From Pascua guehoae (Eukaryota; Basidiomycota; Tremellomycetes; Trichosporonales; Trichosporonaceae): a stretch of 64,000 nucleotides of DNA. Positions within the stretch are counted from its first letter, which is position 1. Every line of letters begins with the position of its first letter. A program made the translations under genes and the position numbers. The notes under the pieces are model-generated. The model ran no database searches and had not been told where the DNA came from. It was given only the letters and a program-made list of their open reading frames with translations. The stretch lies in assembly GCA_001600415.1 (NCBI GenBank), contig BCJX01000001.1, positions 2,861,532 through 2,925,531 on the forward strand. Direction: 5' to 3'. Below, piece after piece: positions 1-11,578 of the stretch.

Positions 1-1701
1 CTCAGCAAGTGACATACTTACAACTCACGGTCATCGTAATCCAGGAGAGGAGCGTGCCCACAAACGCGAGACCGCGCATGCCTAGGTTCATCTGGAACGA
101 CGCCTGGGTCGAAAGCCCGGCTGGTGGCGTTAGCTCTTGTGTAGAGACGTTCAGATTGGGACATTAAATAGGCTCACTCACCTTGCTGGAAAAAGTATGT
201 GGGGTGATTTGCAAAAGCCGAGCCTGCAAGCACGGTCGCAGCCCAAGCCACGCAAGCAATCTCCGTGCGACGACGGTTGGGACCTCGCAGGCATTCCTGC
301 TGTTAGTGTCCGTTACAATACCACGCTGCCTCACCCAATAACTCGTGTCTTCGTGCTTTTCCTTTTCAATGGCGTTGGTTCGCATCTAAGACACAGAATT
401 GAGCGAGCCGACACTGCAAACCATCACAGTTTGGACCTTACCATCATTGCAACGGTGTCTGCGGCCGAAAGATACTCGGTGGGGCACGCCAAGCGGGTAA
501 CAGAGGCCTCTGCCTCCTCGATCCGCCCTTTCCTTACCAGGTACCATGGACTCTCTGGTGCCAACTGGACAAGGATGAACAATGGGATGGGCCAGACCCA
601 CTGAATCGCAAACGGCAACTGGAGTTGTCAGACTAGTCTCACACAAAAGCGGCCCACAAACCCGATAAGCCCAAGAGTCAGTCCGCTTCTGGGTGGCCAC
701 CACGATTCCAGAGGCGATCAACTGGCCCATGATCCAGCAGAGGTTTACGTAGCTGAGGGTGGTCAGGGGTGGTTCCTTCATTAAAGCTCACGTCATAAGG
801 TAGCCTCGCAGGGCGACGGGGGTGACTTCACTGGCGTACGCTACAGCAGACAGTTTGTGTTAGAGGTGAGACTAATCCACGCGTTTCTGCTGCTCAACGC
901 ACAGAACTGAACGCTCCCCACGGCAGGCCTGAGAGGAACTGTCCCATTGATCAGCGCGAGCTTTTGGCCACTAGGAGGGATCCTACCTCTCCGACAAAGA
1001 GGACCTCGACGCTTGGCGCAAAGGTCACTACCCCGATGAACCCAGATATGAGAACGAGACATGCTTGGATCGTGCGGCGATAACCAAAGCGGTCCTGGCA
1101 CCACGACGCAATAAAGATACCGCTGGGGGCGTGAGCAGGACTATTCTGTCACCATGGGGGTTGATCTCAGCCCTTTCACTCACATGATACTGCCAAAGGA
1201 CCCGCCGAGGCCAAGGACCGTCTGCCACGCGGCCGTGAGTTGGTAGCCCTTCTTCTCGCCTGCGTAGAAACCAAACTTCTTGCGGAACTGGGGGAGGCCC
1301 ATGGCGTTCGACAACACTGGTACAGTTAGTGCACGGTGTGGGTTGCAACTTACGCGACGTGTCGTAGCCTGTCATCGGTATCAGTCAGTATGTGACGAAC
1401 GTTTTGGTGCAGCCACAGCGCCCCACTCGACCAACCTTCCATGATCAACGTGAGCGAGACCGCAAGCGACCATCCAACCGCACGGCGATACATCTTGAGG
1501 CCTTCCCAGAGGGACATTTCCTTCTCGACGCGTTCGGCGTGCATGGCCGTCTCGACGAGGTTACCCCATTGGGCCTTGTCTGTGACGCCACTCGCATCCT
1601 CGATGCCACCAGACCATCAGCCGAGCTCATCCATCAACTGTCGTACCTGCGTCTTTGACCTCGGCGTGGGTCTCTGTGTTGTCCTTGCCGTCGTCCAGCA
1701 T
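1..1701 (-). CDS. MFS alpha-glucoside/maltose permease, 3' end beyond window
   Basis: Proton-coupled sugar uptake at the plasma membrane is the expected role. About 400 residues can be joined from at least eleven exons read from 1701 downwards. Visible landmarks are EGYDTSLLSNAMGLPQFRKK near helix 1, YASEVTPVALRGYL, YVNLCWIMGQLIASG and PESPWYLVRKGRIEEA, which are typical of the MAL/alpha-glucoside branch of fungal sugar porters. Introns have GTAAGT or GTGAGT donors; one shows a CTAAC branch site. The start at 1701 (MLDDGKDNTE) was chosen because a TGA in the longer frame falls inside a plausible first intron. The join between AF and YASEV (around 840-930) is uncertain and seems about five residues short of the family. 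The last visible exon ends at a GTGAGT donor near the window edge. No frameshift is required, so I treat it as a gene rather than a pseudogene. Confidence 0.75.
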
Positions 1702-2337
1702 GGTGAGTGCATGGACAGTGAGAGTGGGGTGCGGGTCACCAGTCTTGTTCCATACTATGTATGTCTACGGGCAACCCAGCAGGCCAGCCCCGTTCCAGTC
1801 AGACAGACTATGACGCTGGTATGGTTTCTCGGCACGCTATATTTAGGTCTCGCTAACTGTCGATCTGCGCGTTACGAGAGTCTTGTTTAACTCTGGCCTC
1901 GGCCGCTGCTCTGGCAGTTTGCGGCTCTCTGTGCGGGTCAAGCAAGACTCGGCGAGTGGCGCTCGGCTGGTGCCTTTATGCTTTGCAAACACGTTCAAGG
2001 CCACCTTGCAAAATGCCACAAAAGCACCTTGCGCAGCTGCGCAGTCAGCCATCCCCTTCATTCCGTCGTGCTTTACCCCGAGACGGGGATCGACGGAGAA
2101 TGCCGTGTGCACGTGTGCCTGTTGGCACCACATGCACCACAATGCTATTTTGGAGCCCCACAATGGCACCAGCAATGGCTCGGCCATCCGACTCGACTCA
2201 CTCTCTCTCATCGTCAACAAACCTGTTCGAAAAGGCTCACTGTTTTCCTTCTACATGTAACTATCGCTCTGATGGTCCTATTACACCCCGCCCCATCTCC
2301 TAACCCCCTAGCCCCACTGACCGTCGCCGCCCCCAAA
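1702..2337. other. Divergent intergenic region between permease and GNAT genes
   Basis: This stretch separates two divergently transcribed genes and probably holds both promoters. A TATA-like ATATTTA lies near 1839. No conserved reading frame, RNA gene or repeat was recognised. Confidence 0.5.
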
Positions 2338-2892
2338 ATGCCCGACACTAAACCACTTCCACCAACCATCACCGTCCGTCGCGCAACCGCGGCCGACGCC
2401 GACGGCATCGCAGACGTACACGTAACGTCCTGGCGCGAAGCATACACGGGCCGCATGCCGCCAGCCATCATCGCAGCCATGACCTACGAGCACCGGCGAG
2501 GACAATGGCGGCGCGCTTTCGAGCCCGAAGGCTGGGCTTGCACGGATGGCACGCGGTGCGTCGTCGCCACCACGCCCGACCGTGTCGTCGGGTTCGCGGT
2601 TGCGGGGCCGCCAAGGGCCAAGAGCGATGCGGCTGCTGCACCGCCCGGCGCAGAGGAGCTGTACGCCATCTACCTCCTCGAGGCGTACTACGGCTCGGGC
2701 ACGGGGAGGAGACTCCTCGACGCCGTCATTCCGCCTGAAACACCGGGGATCCTCTGGGTGCTGGATGATAACCCACGTGCGCAGGCCTTCTACGAGCGGT
2801 GTGGGTTTAAGAGGGACGAGCGTGAAGGGGGAACCAAGGTCGAGGAGCGGGAAGGCGGTGCTATCAGAGACATTAGAATGATTCGGAGATGA
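2338..2892 (+). CDS. GNAT family N-acetyltransferase
   Basis: A single-exon gene of 184 residues. The N-terminal strand ITVRRATAADADGIADVHV and helix with SWREAYTG are typical of GNAT proteins. The acetyl-CoA pyrophosphate-binding loop appears as YYGSGTGRRLLDA around residue 120, and the C-terminal WVLDDNPRAQAFYERCGFKR is the conserved strand 6/helix 4 signature. It should transfer an acetyl group from acetyl-CoA to an amine, but the substrate cannot be told. The frame is open far upstream to 1978, but the ATG at 2338 was preferred because the domain begins just after it and upstream codons look non-coding. It is divergent from the sugar permease. Confidence 0.85.
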   Translation: MPDTKPLPPTITVRRATAADADGIADVHVTSWREAYTGRMPPAIIAAMTYEHRRGQWRRAFEPEGWACTDGTRCVVATTPDRVVGFAVAGPPRAKSDAAAAPPGAEELYAIYLLEAYYGSGTGRRLLDAVIPPETPGILWVLDDNPRAQAFYERCGFKRDEREGGTKVEEREGGAIRDIRMIRR

Positions 2893-3540
2893 GGGAGCGT
2901 GCCTGGTGAGAGAACGAGTGCACGGTTGTCCGATATCGGGCCAAGGTTGTAGGATGAACTGAGTCTTCAAGAATACCCAGGCGGGTGGTGGTCGCGGACT
3001 TGATCCTGAATTGCTGTACAGTGGGAGGATGTTAACGGGAGGGTACACCCCACGTAGTAGACCACTAAAACAGTAGTGCGATATGTAGACTACTAACATA
3101 GGAACGCCGATGCCAAGCCCAAGCAGCCGCGCTAACGACTCATCCCCGTCTATCTGCCATATCTTGGTATCAGCATCATCAGCGCAGCTGTGAGCGTCAG
3201 CACCGCTATGAGTAGTCCCCGCCAAGAAATGAAATCAACTGATCCAAGGACTGTGGCTTACAGAGTGGCGAAGCCAGCTGACTCTTGGCAGTCTGCACTG
3301 CCTCAGTTCAGTCCAATATCTATATGGTTTCCCGCTTTGCACCAGAGGGAACCGATGAGCTCTGGCCACATTAGCTCTCCCACCATGGCTTGGCATCGCC
3401 ACCCAGCCTCATGCTAAACTGGCTAGACGCCATTGACGTACTCACAACCACAGGCTCACGCGAGTACTTAAACCGGCGACAACCGTCCGTTCTTCCTCAA
3501 GCAACATCGCAACTTCCCAATACCACACCTCACACCACAA
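2893..3540. other. Intergenic region
   Basis: Nothing was recognised here beyond presumed 3' and 5' flanks. Open frames in it lack coding-like codon use. Confidence 0.5.
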
Positions 3541-4179
3541 TGTGGGCCTCTCGCATCGACAAATGTCTCTTCGTTCTTTGTTTCCTCTGGGCCACCGGCC
3601 TCGCGGTATCTAGTGGCTGGACGGCGTACAAGAGTAAGGAACAGCAACAGAGAGGGATAGCTAGCTGATTACCAGCACATGAAAAAGTAGCCGTTTTCGA
3701 ACCCGTCGTAGCTAGCATAGCTGCAGTCTACTGCGTGACCCAGTTAGTACTGCACCCCTCCAAAGTTGCGTCTGCTTACCCCAGCCTGGCCATGCGATTC
3801 CTGCGACCCGAGAGCTCGCTTCTGCGTCTCGACTTTACTTATGCTGCGCACTCTGTCCTGAGTGTGCTGATGATTATTGCCATTTTCATTGTCAAGGAAG
3901 ACTACGCCTTTGAGTTGGTTTTTCTGTTGTCCGGTGTCCCAGCTGACCTGACAGGCTCTACGTCGCCAACCTGTTCACTATGATCTTCTTCGTTGTAACA
4001 GTGAGTAAACATTCGGAAGATAACACTATTGACCCAAGCTTGGAGCGACCAGTCTGTTCGAGATTTGTTATGTCTTCCGCGTCGTCAAGAAGACGGGCAA
4101 AGTTACAAAGAAGGAGGCGTATCAGATGAGCTTTGACAAGCTCGCTTCCTTGTCTGCGAATGGGGAGACGTATGTTTAG
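3541..4179 (+). CDS. Small multipass membrane protein, unknown family
   Basis: A protein of roughly 190 residues can be joined over about four exons. The first exon starts MWASRIDKCLFVLCFLW and ends at a GTAAGG donor at 3634; the next begins at 3676 (HEKVAVFEPVVASIAAVYC). Further on come FTYAAHSVLSVLMIIAIFIV and LYVANLFTMIFFVV, then a charged tail FRVVKKTGKVTKKEAYQMSF ending ETYV. That gives four hydrophobic segments and a cytoplasmic-looking C-terminus. The intron near 3930-3955 has no clear donor, so that join is uncertain. The architecture resembles small fungal four-helix membrane proteins, but I cannot name a family. Confidence 0.6.
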
Positions 4180-4971
4180 AATCGCTGTATACATTTTCAG
4201 TGTATGAGCAGAGTTGTGTTCCGTAAGCTGTAGTATAATGCCGCTGGTACAGTATTGTCCTGGCAAAACTCAATGAATCGCATCAAGTGACTGACATGTG
4301 CAAATCTCTTCACACGATGAAGCAGAACCGGAAGAGGCGAGGGAGGACTCAGGTGAGCAGGGACATATTGCCCTGACCCCAATGCTCCATACCATCTCGT
4401 CCAAGACACAACCCTACAGCGTCGTAGCCTTTAAAGGGGCGGGCTGGTCGAGCAAGCACGACAACTATGGCCGAACGGTTAACATGACCTGGTCTGGCCT
4501 GTGAATTCGGTACGCTGGTTATGACGACAGTGTTGTTGCAACTCACAAAGTTGTCGCTTCCTCTGCATTCAACCTCAATCAGGCCGACGATGACGATGGT
4601 CCTCTGCGATGCGTACTGGCTCCTCTAAGTTACTCTGCCTACACCTCGTTCCATGAATCCTGTCCATTTCCTCCTCTCGAGCTTGATTGCGATGCATTGG
4701 ATGAGGAATCGGTTGCATCTTGACCAAACTGTTGTGGGCAAGGTGGTTGTGTTGCGCGGAATTCGGTGTGGGCGGGATCAATTACATCGATATAACCGGT
4801 CAGGTCTCGTCTCGGTTTCTGGCCGGGCCGAAGTTACCGGGTCCCGGGCGCCGTGGTTGCTCGTTGCTCCATCACCGCTGTTCATCTCGGTCACATCCTC
4901 CAACAACCTGTTACAAACCAGGCATCTCAACCGACTGACAACACTTTGACGTCCCCCTCAACTCTCAATTC
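4180..4971. other. Intergenic region
   Basis: No gene is supported. Open frames on both strands show random-looking composition. The last 100 bases presumably hold the promoter of the enoyl-CoA isomerase gene. Confidence 0.45.
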
Positions 4972-6083
4972 ATGATGGCGTCCCAGCTGCCCAAGTTCTC
5001 AGAGGTCCTTGCTACGCTGCACCGTTCGGGTGTTCTGGAGCTGCGCCTCAACACTCCAGCGAACCTCAACTCCTTTAACCCTCGCAAGTGTGAGCTGTCT
5101 CGGTGACGACGTGACGTCGAAGCAAGCTTTACACTTCTGACGCTTCCCCATAGTCCGTGACCTCGTTGCCGGACTGGACTTTGCCAAGTCACAGAAGGAC
5201 GTGAACGCGGTTGTAGTGTGAGTACAACATAGGAGTCAGTGGAGCTACGCGTCCGGAGACCAGATGAGGCTGGGCAAGTGCAGTTGTTGCGGTTGTTGAC
5301 ACACCAGTACAGCGAATGGCCGGATCTTCAGCTCGGGCGCGGCCGTCCAGGGTGAAGACCGACTGGCAGCCGACAGCGATTGCCTCAAGGCAGCAAGGTG
5401 GGTATAGTCCTGTCGCGTCACGCAACCTTGGGCCGACTAACGGGCAGAGAGTACATTGAAGCCCTGATCGACTTTCCCAAGCTCCTCGCAGCAGGCATCC
5501 ACGGTACGTCAAATCTGGTAGTTGGTGCTCAGCTCACTCGGACAGGCCCTGCGATCGGGATCGCAACCACTATGCTCCCTTTCTTTGACCTCATCTACGC
5601 TACGCCCTCCGCCTCGCTCTCGACGCCGTTTTCGCGCATTGGCATCTCGGCCGAGGCATGCTCAACTGTCACGTTCCCGCCCATCTTTGGGCCGTCAATG
5701 ACAACCCGCCTCCTGTACCTCTCGCAGACGATTCCAGTTACCGAGCTCGAGTACACTGGTCTGTTCCGTGAGATCCTCCCCAACAACGAGTACTTTCAGG
5801 ACCTGGTCGTCCAGAAGGTACAGGAGCAGCTGGAGGGGCTGGCCCCAGGAAGCATTCGTACGTCTGCCTGCCGCGGGGCGTCTCGGATACCTCGAGTGCT
5901 GACACTGCACCAGTTGCATCCAAGGGACTCGTCCGCTCAGCAGAGGTCCGCGCAAAGCTGCACGCGGTCAATGACGCAGAAATGGTGGTGGTCAACAACC
6001 GTCTCAAGTCGCCGGAACACTTTGAGGCGCTGGAGCGTTTCTTCGAAGCTGAGAAGGCGAGGAAACGTAAGAGCAAGCTGTAA
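4972..6083 (+). CDS. Peroxisomal enoyl-CoA isomerase/hydratase family protein
   Basis: A crotonase-fold protein of about 285 residues joined over six exons. NGRIFSSGAAVQGE supplies the first oxyanion-hole segment and HGPAIGIATTMLPFFDLIYA the second. FSRIGISAEACSTVTFPPIFG carries a glutamate where delta3,delta2-enoyl-CoA isomerases have their catalytic acid. The protein ends KRKSKL, a canonical PTS1, so it should act in the peroxisome, probably on unsaturated fatty acyl-CoA during beta-oxidation. Introns are short (for example 5503-5545, GTACGTC to GGACAG). Two ATGs lie at 4972 and 4975; the first is used here. The family is clear; isomerase rather than hydratase activity is inferred from the SAEAC segment. 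Confidence 0.85.
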
Positions 6084-6484
6084 TGTACAACCTGTGGAGA
6101 ATGATGTATTGGGAACACGTCCAGCTCCGCGAAAGAGTCATTGGCTCGGAGAGCAACAGGGAGCCATCTCAATGGTGCAAAAGGCCCACCCTCCCCGCCA
6201 AACTTTCAGGACATCTCGTGCGACAATGTCGCTGCCTGTATCGATGCTGTACCTGCATCTAACGTCACAAGCAGCTGCATGTTGCCTAGGAGGATGCATC
6301 TCTGCATTTCTGCGGAGGCTGGAAGATGGATAACGAGCCGGTGCTGGGAGGTGCTGTACACGTCATTTTCAGCCACGTGGGCGCGTTGCCAACTTCTTTC
6401 TGCTCCCAACGCGTTTCGAACCATCATTGTGGTCTTTGTTCTTGAGCTCTACCACTCCCTCGCGCCCAGTCTCCAACCCCTAAA
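6084..6484. other. Intergenic region
   Basis: Short spacer between two plus-strand genes. The pyrimidine-rich stretch just before 6485 fits a fungal promoter and leader. No gene seen. Confidence 0.5.
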
Positions 6485-7027
6485 ATGTCACGCAAGACCG
6501 CCAGCGGCCGCGTGCTGCGCGAGATGGACCCCAACGACATTTACTTTACGCATGCGCGCATCCGCCCCGTCTTTACGGGCTGCAACAAGCGCATCAACGA
6601 GACGCTCGACGAGATCCTTGCGGGCACGACGACGCTGGACGACATTCCGTACATTACCGTCATCGAGAACTTTGAAGCAGCCCCGACCGACGGCGACGAC
6701 GAGGACGAGGACGGACCGGGGCGCAAGAAGCGCGGTAAGGGCAGCAAGCGCGGTGGCGGTGGTGCCTCGGCTGCCCAGCCCCCGACGCCCTACTACTTCT
6801 CGCTCAACAACCGCCGTCTGTTCCTGTTCAAGACGCTCAAGGATATGGGCAGGCTCGACAAGGTCACTGTGCAAGTCAAGCCTGCGCTCGAGCGCGAGCG
6901 CACAAAGTACACTCGCGACCGCTGCGTACTCCGTGCCAAGCTCATGGGACCGTCTGCCGCGGATGCGGCTCAGAGCGACGGCGTCGAGACTCCCCCAGGC
7001 GACAGCGATGGACGCTCGGCGCCGTAA
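6485..7027 (+). CDS. Conserved hypothetical protein, ParB/sulfiredoxin-like motif
   Basis: A single-exon gene of 180 residues. Two conserved-looking blocks flank a low-complexity linker. The first is DIYFTHARIRPVFTGCNKR followed by a short TTTLDDIPYITVIEN stretch. The second is YYFSLNNRRLFLFKTLKDMG and then VQVKPALERERTKYTRDRC. The linker (residues about 60-100) is acidic, then lysine/glycine-rich (GRKKRGKGSKRGGGG). The combination of a short target strand, an acidic turn and a SLNNRRL-type motif recalls ParB/sulfiredoxin folds, where that motif contributes to nucleotide binding. This assignment rests on motif resemblance only. Codon use is strongly coding-like and the ATG has a clean upstream pyrimidine tract. 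Confidence 0.75.
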   Translation: MSRKTASGRVLREMDPNDIYFTHARIRPVFTGCNKRINETLDEILAGTTTLDDIPYITVIENFEAAPTDGDDEDEDGPGRKKRGKGSKRGGGGASAAQPPTPYYFSLNNRRLFLFKTLKDMGRLDKVTVQVKPALERERTKYTRDRCVLRAKLMGPSAADAAQSDGVETPPGDSDGRSAP

Positions 7028-8910
7028 TGCGAGGTTCTGTCCAGGCAGAAACGCAGGGGCATCTGGCCGGAGCACCTCGCTAGGCACGTACGTTGCTACG
7101 GTTCCTAGGACCAGCACAGTTCGTGAGTAGGTGCAGAAGTCGCCGAGTTGTGTCGTGCGCCGCTCCCGTCGCGCTGGTGATATCGATGGGGGTTGTGCAG
7201 ACGCCAATCCTCCTTTACAAGCCATCATGAATATAGCTAACTCCCCAGATCCAGGTTGACCCACCGCCTCGAGGTTCCAGCTCATCTGAGTGACACTCGG
7301 GTGACCGTGCACCATGCGTCACGGCCGCACGAGTGCGAGCTGCAGCACCATCCCACTGTTGGAACACGTTGGTTGCCATAGTGACCCGCGTTTCCGTCGG
7401 GTTTGCGATGCCGTTACGGTGGTAGTGCTGTTTGTGAGTCGCCAGAGATAGGGCTTTATATGTGAGTGGGCATAAGCGCTGACCCAGTTCAGGTTATCAG
7501 CGCCCCTGGGCCGGCACGCTTGTCGCACTCGCAGCTGTGTACAGGGCGCCGGCCGCAAATCCCATCTACCCCGCCAAGATAACTACCGCCATATGCCATT
7601 GCCGGAACTTAGGCCGAGGCACGCAGCTATCGAGTCCGCTGGTGGTCAATGCCACGCACGCTCCATGGAGTCCACTGCCTTATCTGATGCACATGTGAGC
7701 TGAAGCAACGCTTGGTGTGATGTTGTCAACACACGCCATATAAGGTGGCATCAGCGTGACCCTGTAGGAACGAACGTCTTGGGCTGTTTAGCGCAGGGGT
7801 AGTGCTATGTGCCTCGGAATCATGCCAGACCCATGGCCACGTTGCTGTTTACTCGGGTCATCTCCGTCCCGCGATACTTCTTGGCAAAGCACGTTGTTGA
7901 GACCTCATTCTCATGCCAAGAGCTTATGTTCCTGTTAAGCTCTACTCGGTCGCTGGCCTTGTTTTTTTGAGTTGTACCATGACTGCAGTGCCTGCCCTGG
8001 TTACTCATTGAGGCTGTCCAACACCGTCACGCTCAGCAAGTACCGTCCTCCTCCGTCCCATCAGACGTTCACGGCCGTTTGGACTGCAGTGTCGGCAAGC
8101 GCGCGTAACGAGTCAGGTTGAAGCGGTGGGGGCCAGAACGGTGACCGGTGCTAGTCTCTGGCAAATGACCTTTGTATGCCGTGACAAAGAAAGCCAAGCG
8201 CCAAAAGACGAGATCCACGCATTGCAGGATCAAGCCGGCGGCTGCCAAGAGCCTAGGTTTGCCGCGTGCACAAGTAGTCGGAAAAAGAACATGGATACGT
8301 CATGGTTTAAAATTGGGCAAGCCACAACGGCCAAGGCCAGGTCACGAGGTATGTACTTGGTGATCGATTCGAACGGCATGCTGTCGTTGGCATGCCGATT
8401 AGAGTGTGTTTCACGCTTTACTTTGAACACCGAGCCCCGCACCCGCTGTGCCGCTTGCACCTGGGGCTTCGACGTCGGTGCCAATGCCGAACCGACCTCC
8501 AGGCTTTGCGCGCTGATGTCGCTCGGAGGCAGGGAGGAACTGATAGGGACTGTGCGGTTTCTTTGGGTCTCATGACCCGCCTCACTAGAACTCAGGCACG
8601 CGCCCTCGAACCAAAGAAGTGTGGTGAGGTACTGTGCCTCTTCATAACGCAAGCGGCCAAACCAAACCTCAGGTTATGGTTACTTACGGTATCGCAGAGA
8701 CGACAGAGTTTACCCCCCTGTATCCATCCTAGTTATTTACTGCAGGTACGGCCTCTTGGCACTGACGTCAGCCGCACCAGGACCGCATGGACACTTTCGA
8801 GGTCGGATATGGGCCGCCGTCGCTTAGTAGTTGAGGCAGGAGCTAGCAGTATATGAGTTAACCCCGACGGCGCCCCCAGCATTTTGCACTATCCCCAAGA
8901 CCCACGAAAC
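7028..8910. other. Intergenic region, 1.9 kb
   Basis: No reading frame with convincing codon bias was found on either strand. A stretch at about 7782-7835 resembles the first half of a tRNA but has no T-arm. The final 150 bases should contain the promoter of the gamma-glutamyltranspeptidase gene. Confidence 0.45.
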
Positions 8911-11200
8911 ATGCTTACCTCCCTCGTGTCACTGGGGCTGTTGTCGGTCGCTGCCCCTGTGGCCGCCTCGCCCATCCATGTCGAGGAGCGCACCATTCAG
9001 AAGCGCTGGAACACTTGCTGGGGCTACCACACCGAAGGTTGTCCGTTTAGCGACGTCGGCTCCCATGGCGCTGTAGCGACGGTAAGTGTTACCTGTCGTC
9101 CCCATCACGCTGATGTATCCAGGAAGTCGGGACTTGTTCAGCCGTGGGCGTTGGGATCCTCAAGCAAGGCGGCAATGCCGCCGACGGTGAGTAGACCTTG
9201 GGTTGAGAGGCATACCCCAGATCACTGATATCGACCACAGCGATGATCGCGTCCGCGCTCTGTGTTGGAACGACTGCAGGGTACCACTCTGGTATCGGCG
9301 GGGTAAGTCTGACGCATCCAAGTCCCCAGTCATTGCCCAGGAGCCCTAGCGCTGACGAGCAGGGTGGATTCATGATTGTTCGCTTTAACAACAAGGATGG
9401 AACGCATGGCTACGAACAGATTGACTTCCGCGAGACCATGCCAGCCGCAGGCAACGAGACGGTATGTAGGGGTTGATTCCGAGGTTCATGGTAACGTAGT
9501 GTTGACGCTTCTCCAGATGTACTCCCAGTACGGCCCAGACCAGACCAAGTCGACCGTTGGCGGCCTCGCCGTTGGTGTACCTGGCGAGATGCGAGGTGAG
9601 TCTCTCTCTATGAGACACGGGCAAGACTAACAGAGGCAGGCTGGGAGATGCTCCACAAGCGACATGGCAAGCTTCCGTGGAAGAAGCTGTTTGCGCCCGC
9701 TATCGACATTGCGCGCAACGGCTTCCCGGTGAACAAGGATCTTGCGTCTTTCCTGGTCGGCAAGGACTTTATGCTCAACGACACCAACTGGTCGGCCACG
9801 TATGCCCCGGAGGGAACGTTGCTCAAGGAGGGCGACACAGTGTACAACCACGCGCTTGCGTGTACCCTCGAGCGGATCGCCAATGAGGGTGCAGATGTTT
9901 TCTACAAGGACTCGAGCATCGCAGACAACATTGTCAAGGCCGCACAGGATGCTGGGGGCATTCTCACCCTTGAAGACCTCGCGGGCTACAAGGCTATCCT
10001 GCGCAACGCGTCTACCATCTCCTACCGGTTCGTGCAGTAGTTCTGAATGGACATTGACGATCACAGTGGAAAACGCCTCTTCTCGACCACTGCACCCAGC
10101 TCGGGCGCTATCGTCCTCTCGACACTCAAGATCTTTGAAGGGTTCGATGGATCTGCTCAAGACGATGACCCGGCTATCAATCTTACTCTCCACCGCCGTA
10201 CGTGCCTCTCTGCCCTTCCTGTTTATCCACATACTCACACTACAGTGGTCGAGGCAAACAAGTTTGCCTATGGCCAGCGCTCGACCCTGGGCGACCCAGC
10301 ATTCACCGCCAACGTCAGCACCCTCGAGGCATCCTACCTCACTGAGGAAGTTGCAGCCGCGGCACGTGCAAAGATTGACGACGACGACACCTTTGCGGGG
10401 GCATACTACAACCCAAGCAACTACATCCCGTCCCGGGAGGGTGGCACAAGCCACCTGGCTGCCGTTGACAAGGACGGTATGGCCGTCAGCCTTACCACGA
10501 CCGTCAACCTCATCTGGGGTTCGGAAGTTAGTGAGTACAATCTATACTGTGATAAAGGCGCTAGCCACCATGGCAGAGTACCTGCTCACACCCTCAGTCA
10601 CCGCAGACGGCATCGTCCTGAACAACGAGATGGACGACTTTAGCTCACCTGGAGGCGTCAACGCATTCGGCTATACCGCCAACCCGATCAACTTTATCCG
10701 CCCGGGCAAACGTCCCCAGTCGAGTATCGCATCCAGCCTGGTCGAGGACGAAGACGGCCGGCTCATCATGGCCACTGGGTCTGCGGGCGGCTCGCGAATC
10801 ATCACCGCCACGCTGCAGGAGATGTACCACTACATTGACCAGGGCTACAACGCGACCCAGTGCACCAGGCAGTAAGTCGCCAATGCCGCCACATGGCCGT
10901 TGGCCGGGCGTGCCTTGGATCCCATTCCTCTGGACAGGCACAGCACTGACACGCAGCCCGCGCTGGCACGACCAGCTCTCTGGCATCACCTTCTTTGACT
11001 GGGCGGTCCCCGACTGGCCCATCCCTCTTCCAGGCTACGACAACGGCACGGTCGACTTCTTCCGCGCCATGGGATACAACATCACGTACCAGGACCCGAC
11101 GGCGAGTTCCACTTCCCACGCCATTGGCCGCCTCCCCAACGGCGAGTGGCTCGCCGCGAGCGACCCCCGTCGCCCCGGCGGCCATGGACAGGCATACTGA
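8911..11200 (+). CDS. Secreted gamma-glutamyltranspeptidase
   Basis: Cleaves or transfers the gamma-glutamyl group of glutathione and related compounds outside the cell or in the vacuole. The first exon encodes a signal peptide (MLTSLVSLGLLSVAAPVAAS) followed by a KR dipeptide suited to Kex2. Family motifs appear in order: GGNAADA, GYHSGIGGGGFMIV, STVGGLAVGVPGEMRG, APSSGAIVL, then GGTSHL with the nucleophilic threonine at 10446-10448, LNNEMDDFSSPG and TGSAGGSRI. About nine introns interrupt it. In-frame stops near 10038-10046 fall inside a 39-nt intron (GTTCGTG to TCACAG) that restores the join SYRGKRLFSTTAPSSG. The protein ends GHGQAY. Length (about 600 residues) is normal for the family. 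Confidence 0.88.
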
Positions 11201-11469
11201 GCCCAACATCTGCGGGTTGATCAGGTAAAAAGGGGGAGAACGGACTTTGCGACGGAAGAATTGAAAGAAATGGAACGAGGATGAGGATCCGGTAACGAAC
11301 TTATATATCCGCGCACCGAGAAAGGAAAGCTGCCAAATGTGATGAATGGTCTTGACTTCATCTTGACTTGGACCATGGCTAAGTGCGGCACGTTGGCATT
11401 CAAGGTTCAAGAGACGTACCGCAGAGTCAGCGACCGCGGCCACAGCAGCACCGAGAGGCATCCATCATC
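11201..11469. other. Short spacer
   Basis: Spacer between the transpeptidase gene and tRNA-Ile. It contains the probable 3' untranslated region and no recognised gene. Confidence 0.4.
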
Positions 11470-11565
11470 GGCCGCTTAGCTCAGCTGGTTAGAGCATCGT
11501 ACTAATACCACGGCGTCTGGTATCAGTCCATGCGGAGGTCGGCAGTTCGATCCTGTCAGTGGTCA
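11470..11565 (+). tRNA. tRNA-Ile (AAU) with 22-nt intron
   Basis: The cloverleaf folds by eye: acceptor GGCCGCT pairs with AGTGGTC (two G-U), the D arm is GCTC-AGCTGGTTA-GAGC, and the T arm is GGCAG-TTCGATC-CTGTC. The anticodon stem TCGTA pairs with TGCGG. The loop reads CTAATA, giving anticodon AAT, and is interrupted after position 37 by a 22-nt intron at 11508-11529. The discriminator is A at 11565. A box and B box sequences are intact and a T5 terminator follows at 11574. Confidence 0.88.
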
Positions 11566-11573
11566 GATCCTCA

Positions 11574-11578
11574 TTTTT
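11574..11578 (+). terminator. Pol III terminator of tRNA-Ile
   Basis: A run of five T residues nine bases after the tRNA discriminator base. Confidence 0.6.

Noticed and set aside
386..1630. Sugar permease appears as a stop-riddled pseudogene
   Set aside because: Every stop falls in a short GT-AG intron and the joined protein follows the family, so decay is not needed.
7782..7860. tRNA-like sequence (AGCGCAGGGGTAGTGC)
   Set aside because: Only D-arm resemblance; no anticodon stem, T-arm or acceptor pairing.
10038..10046. In-frame TAG and TGA in the gamma-glutamyltranspeptidase gene
   Set aside because: Both lie in a 39-nt intron that restores SYRGKRLF.
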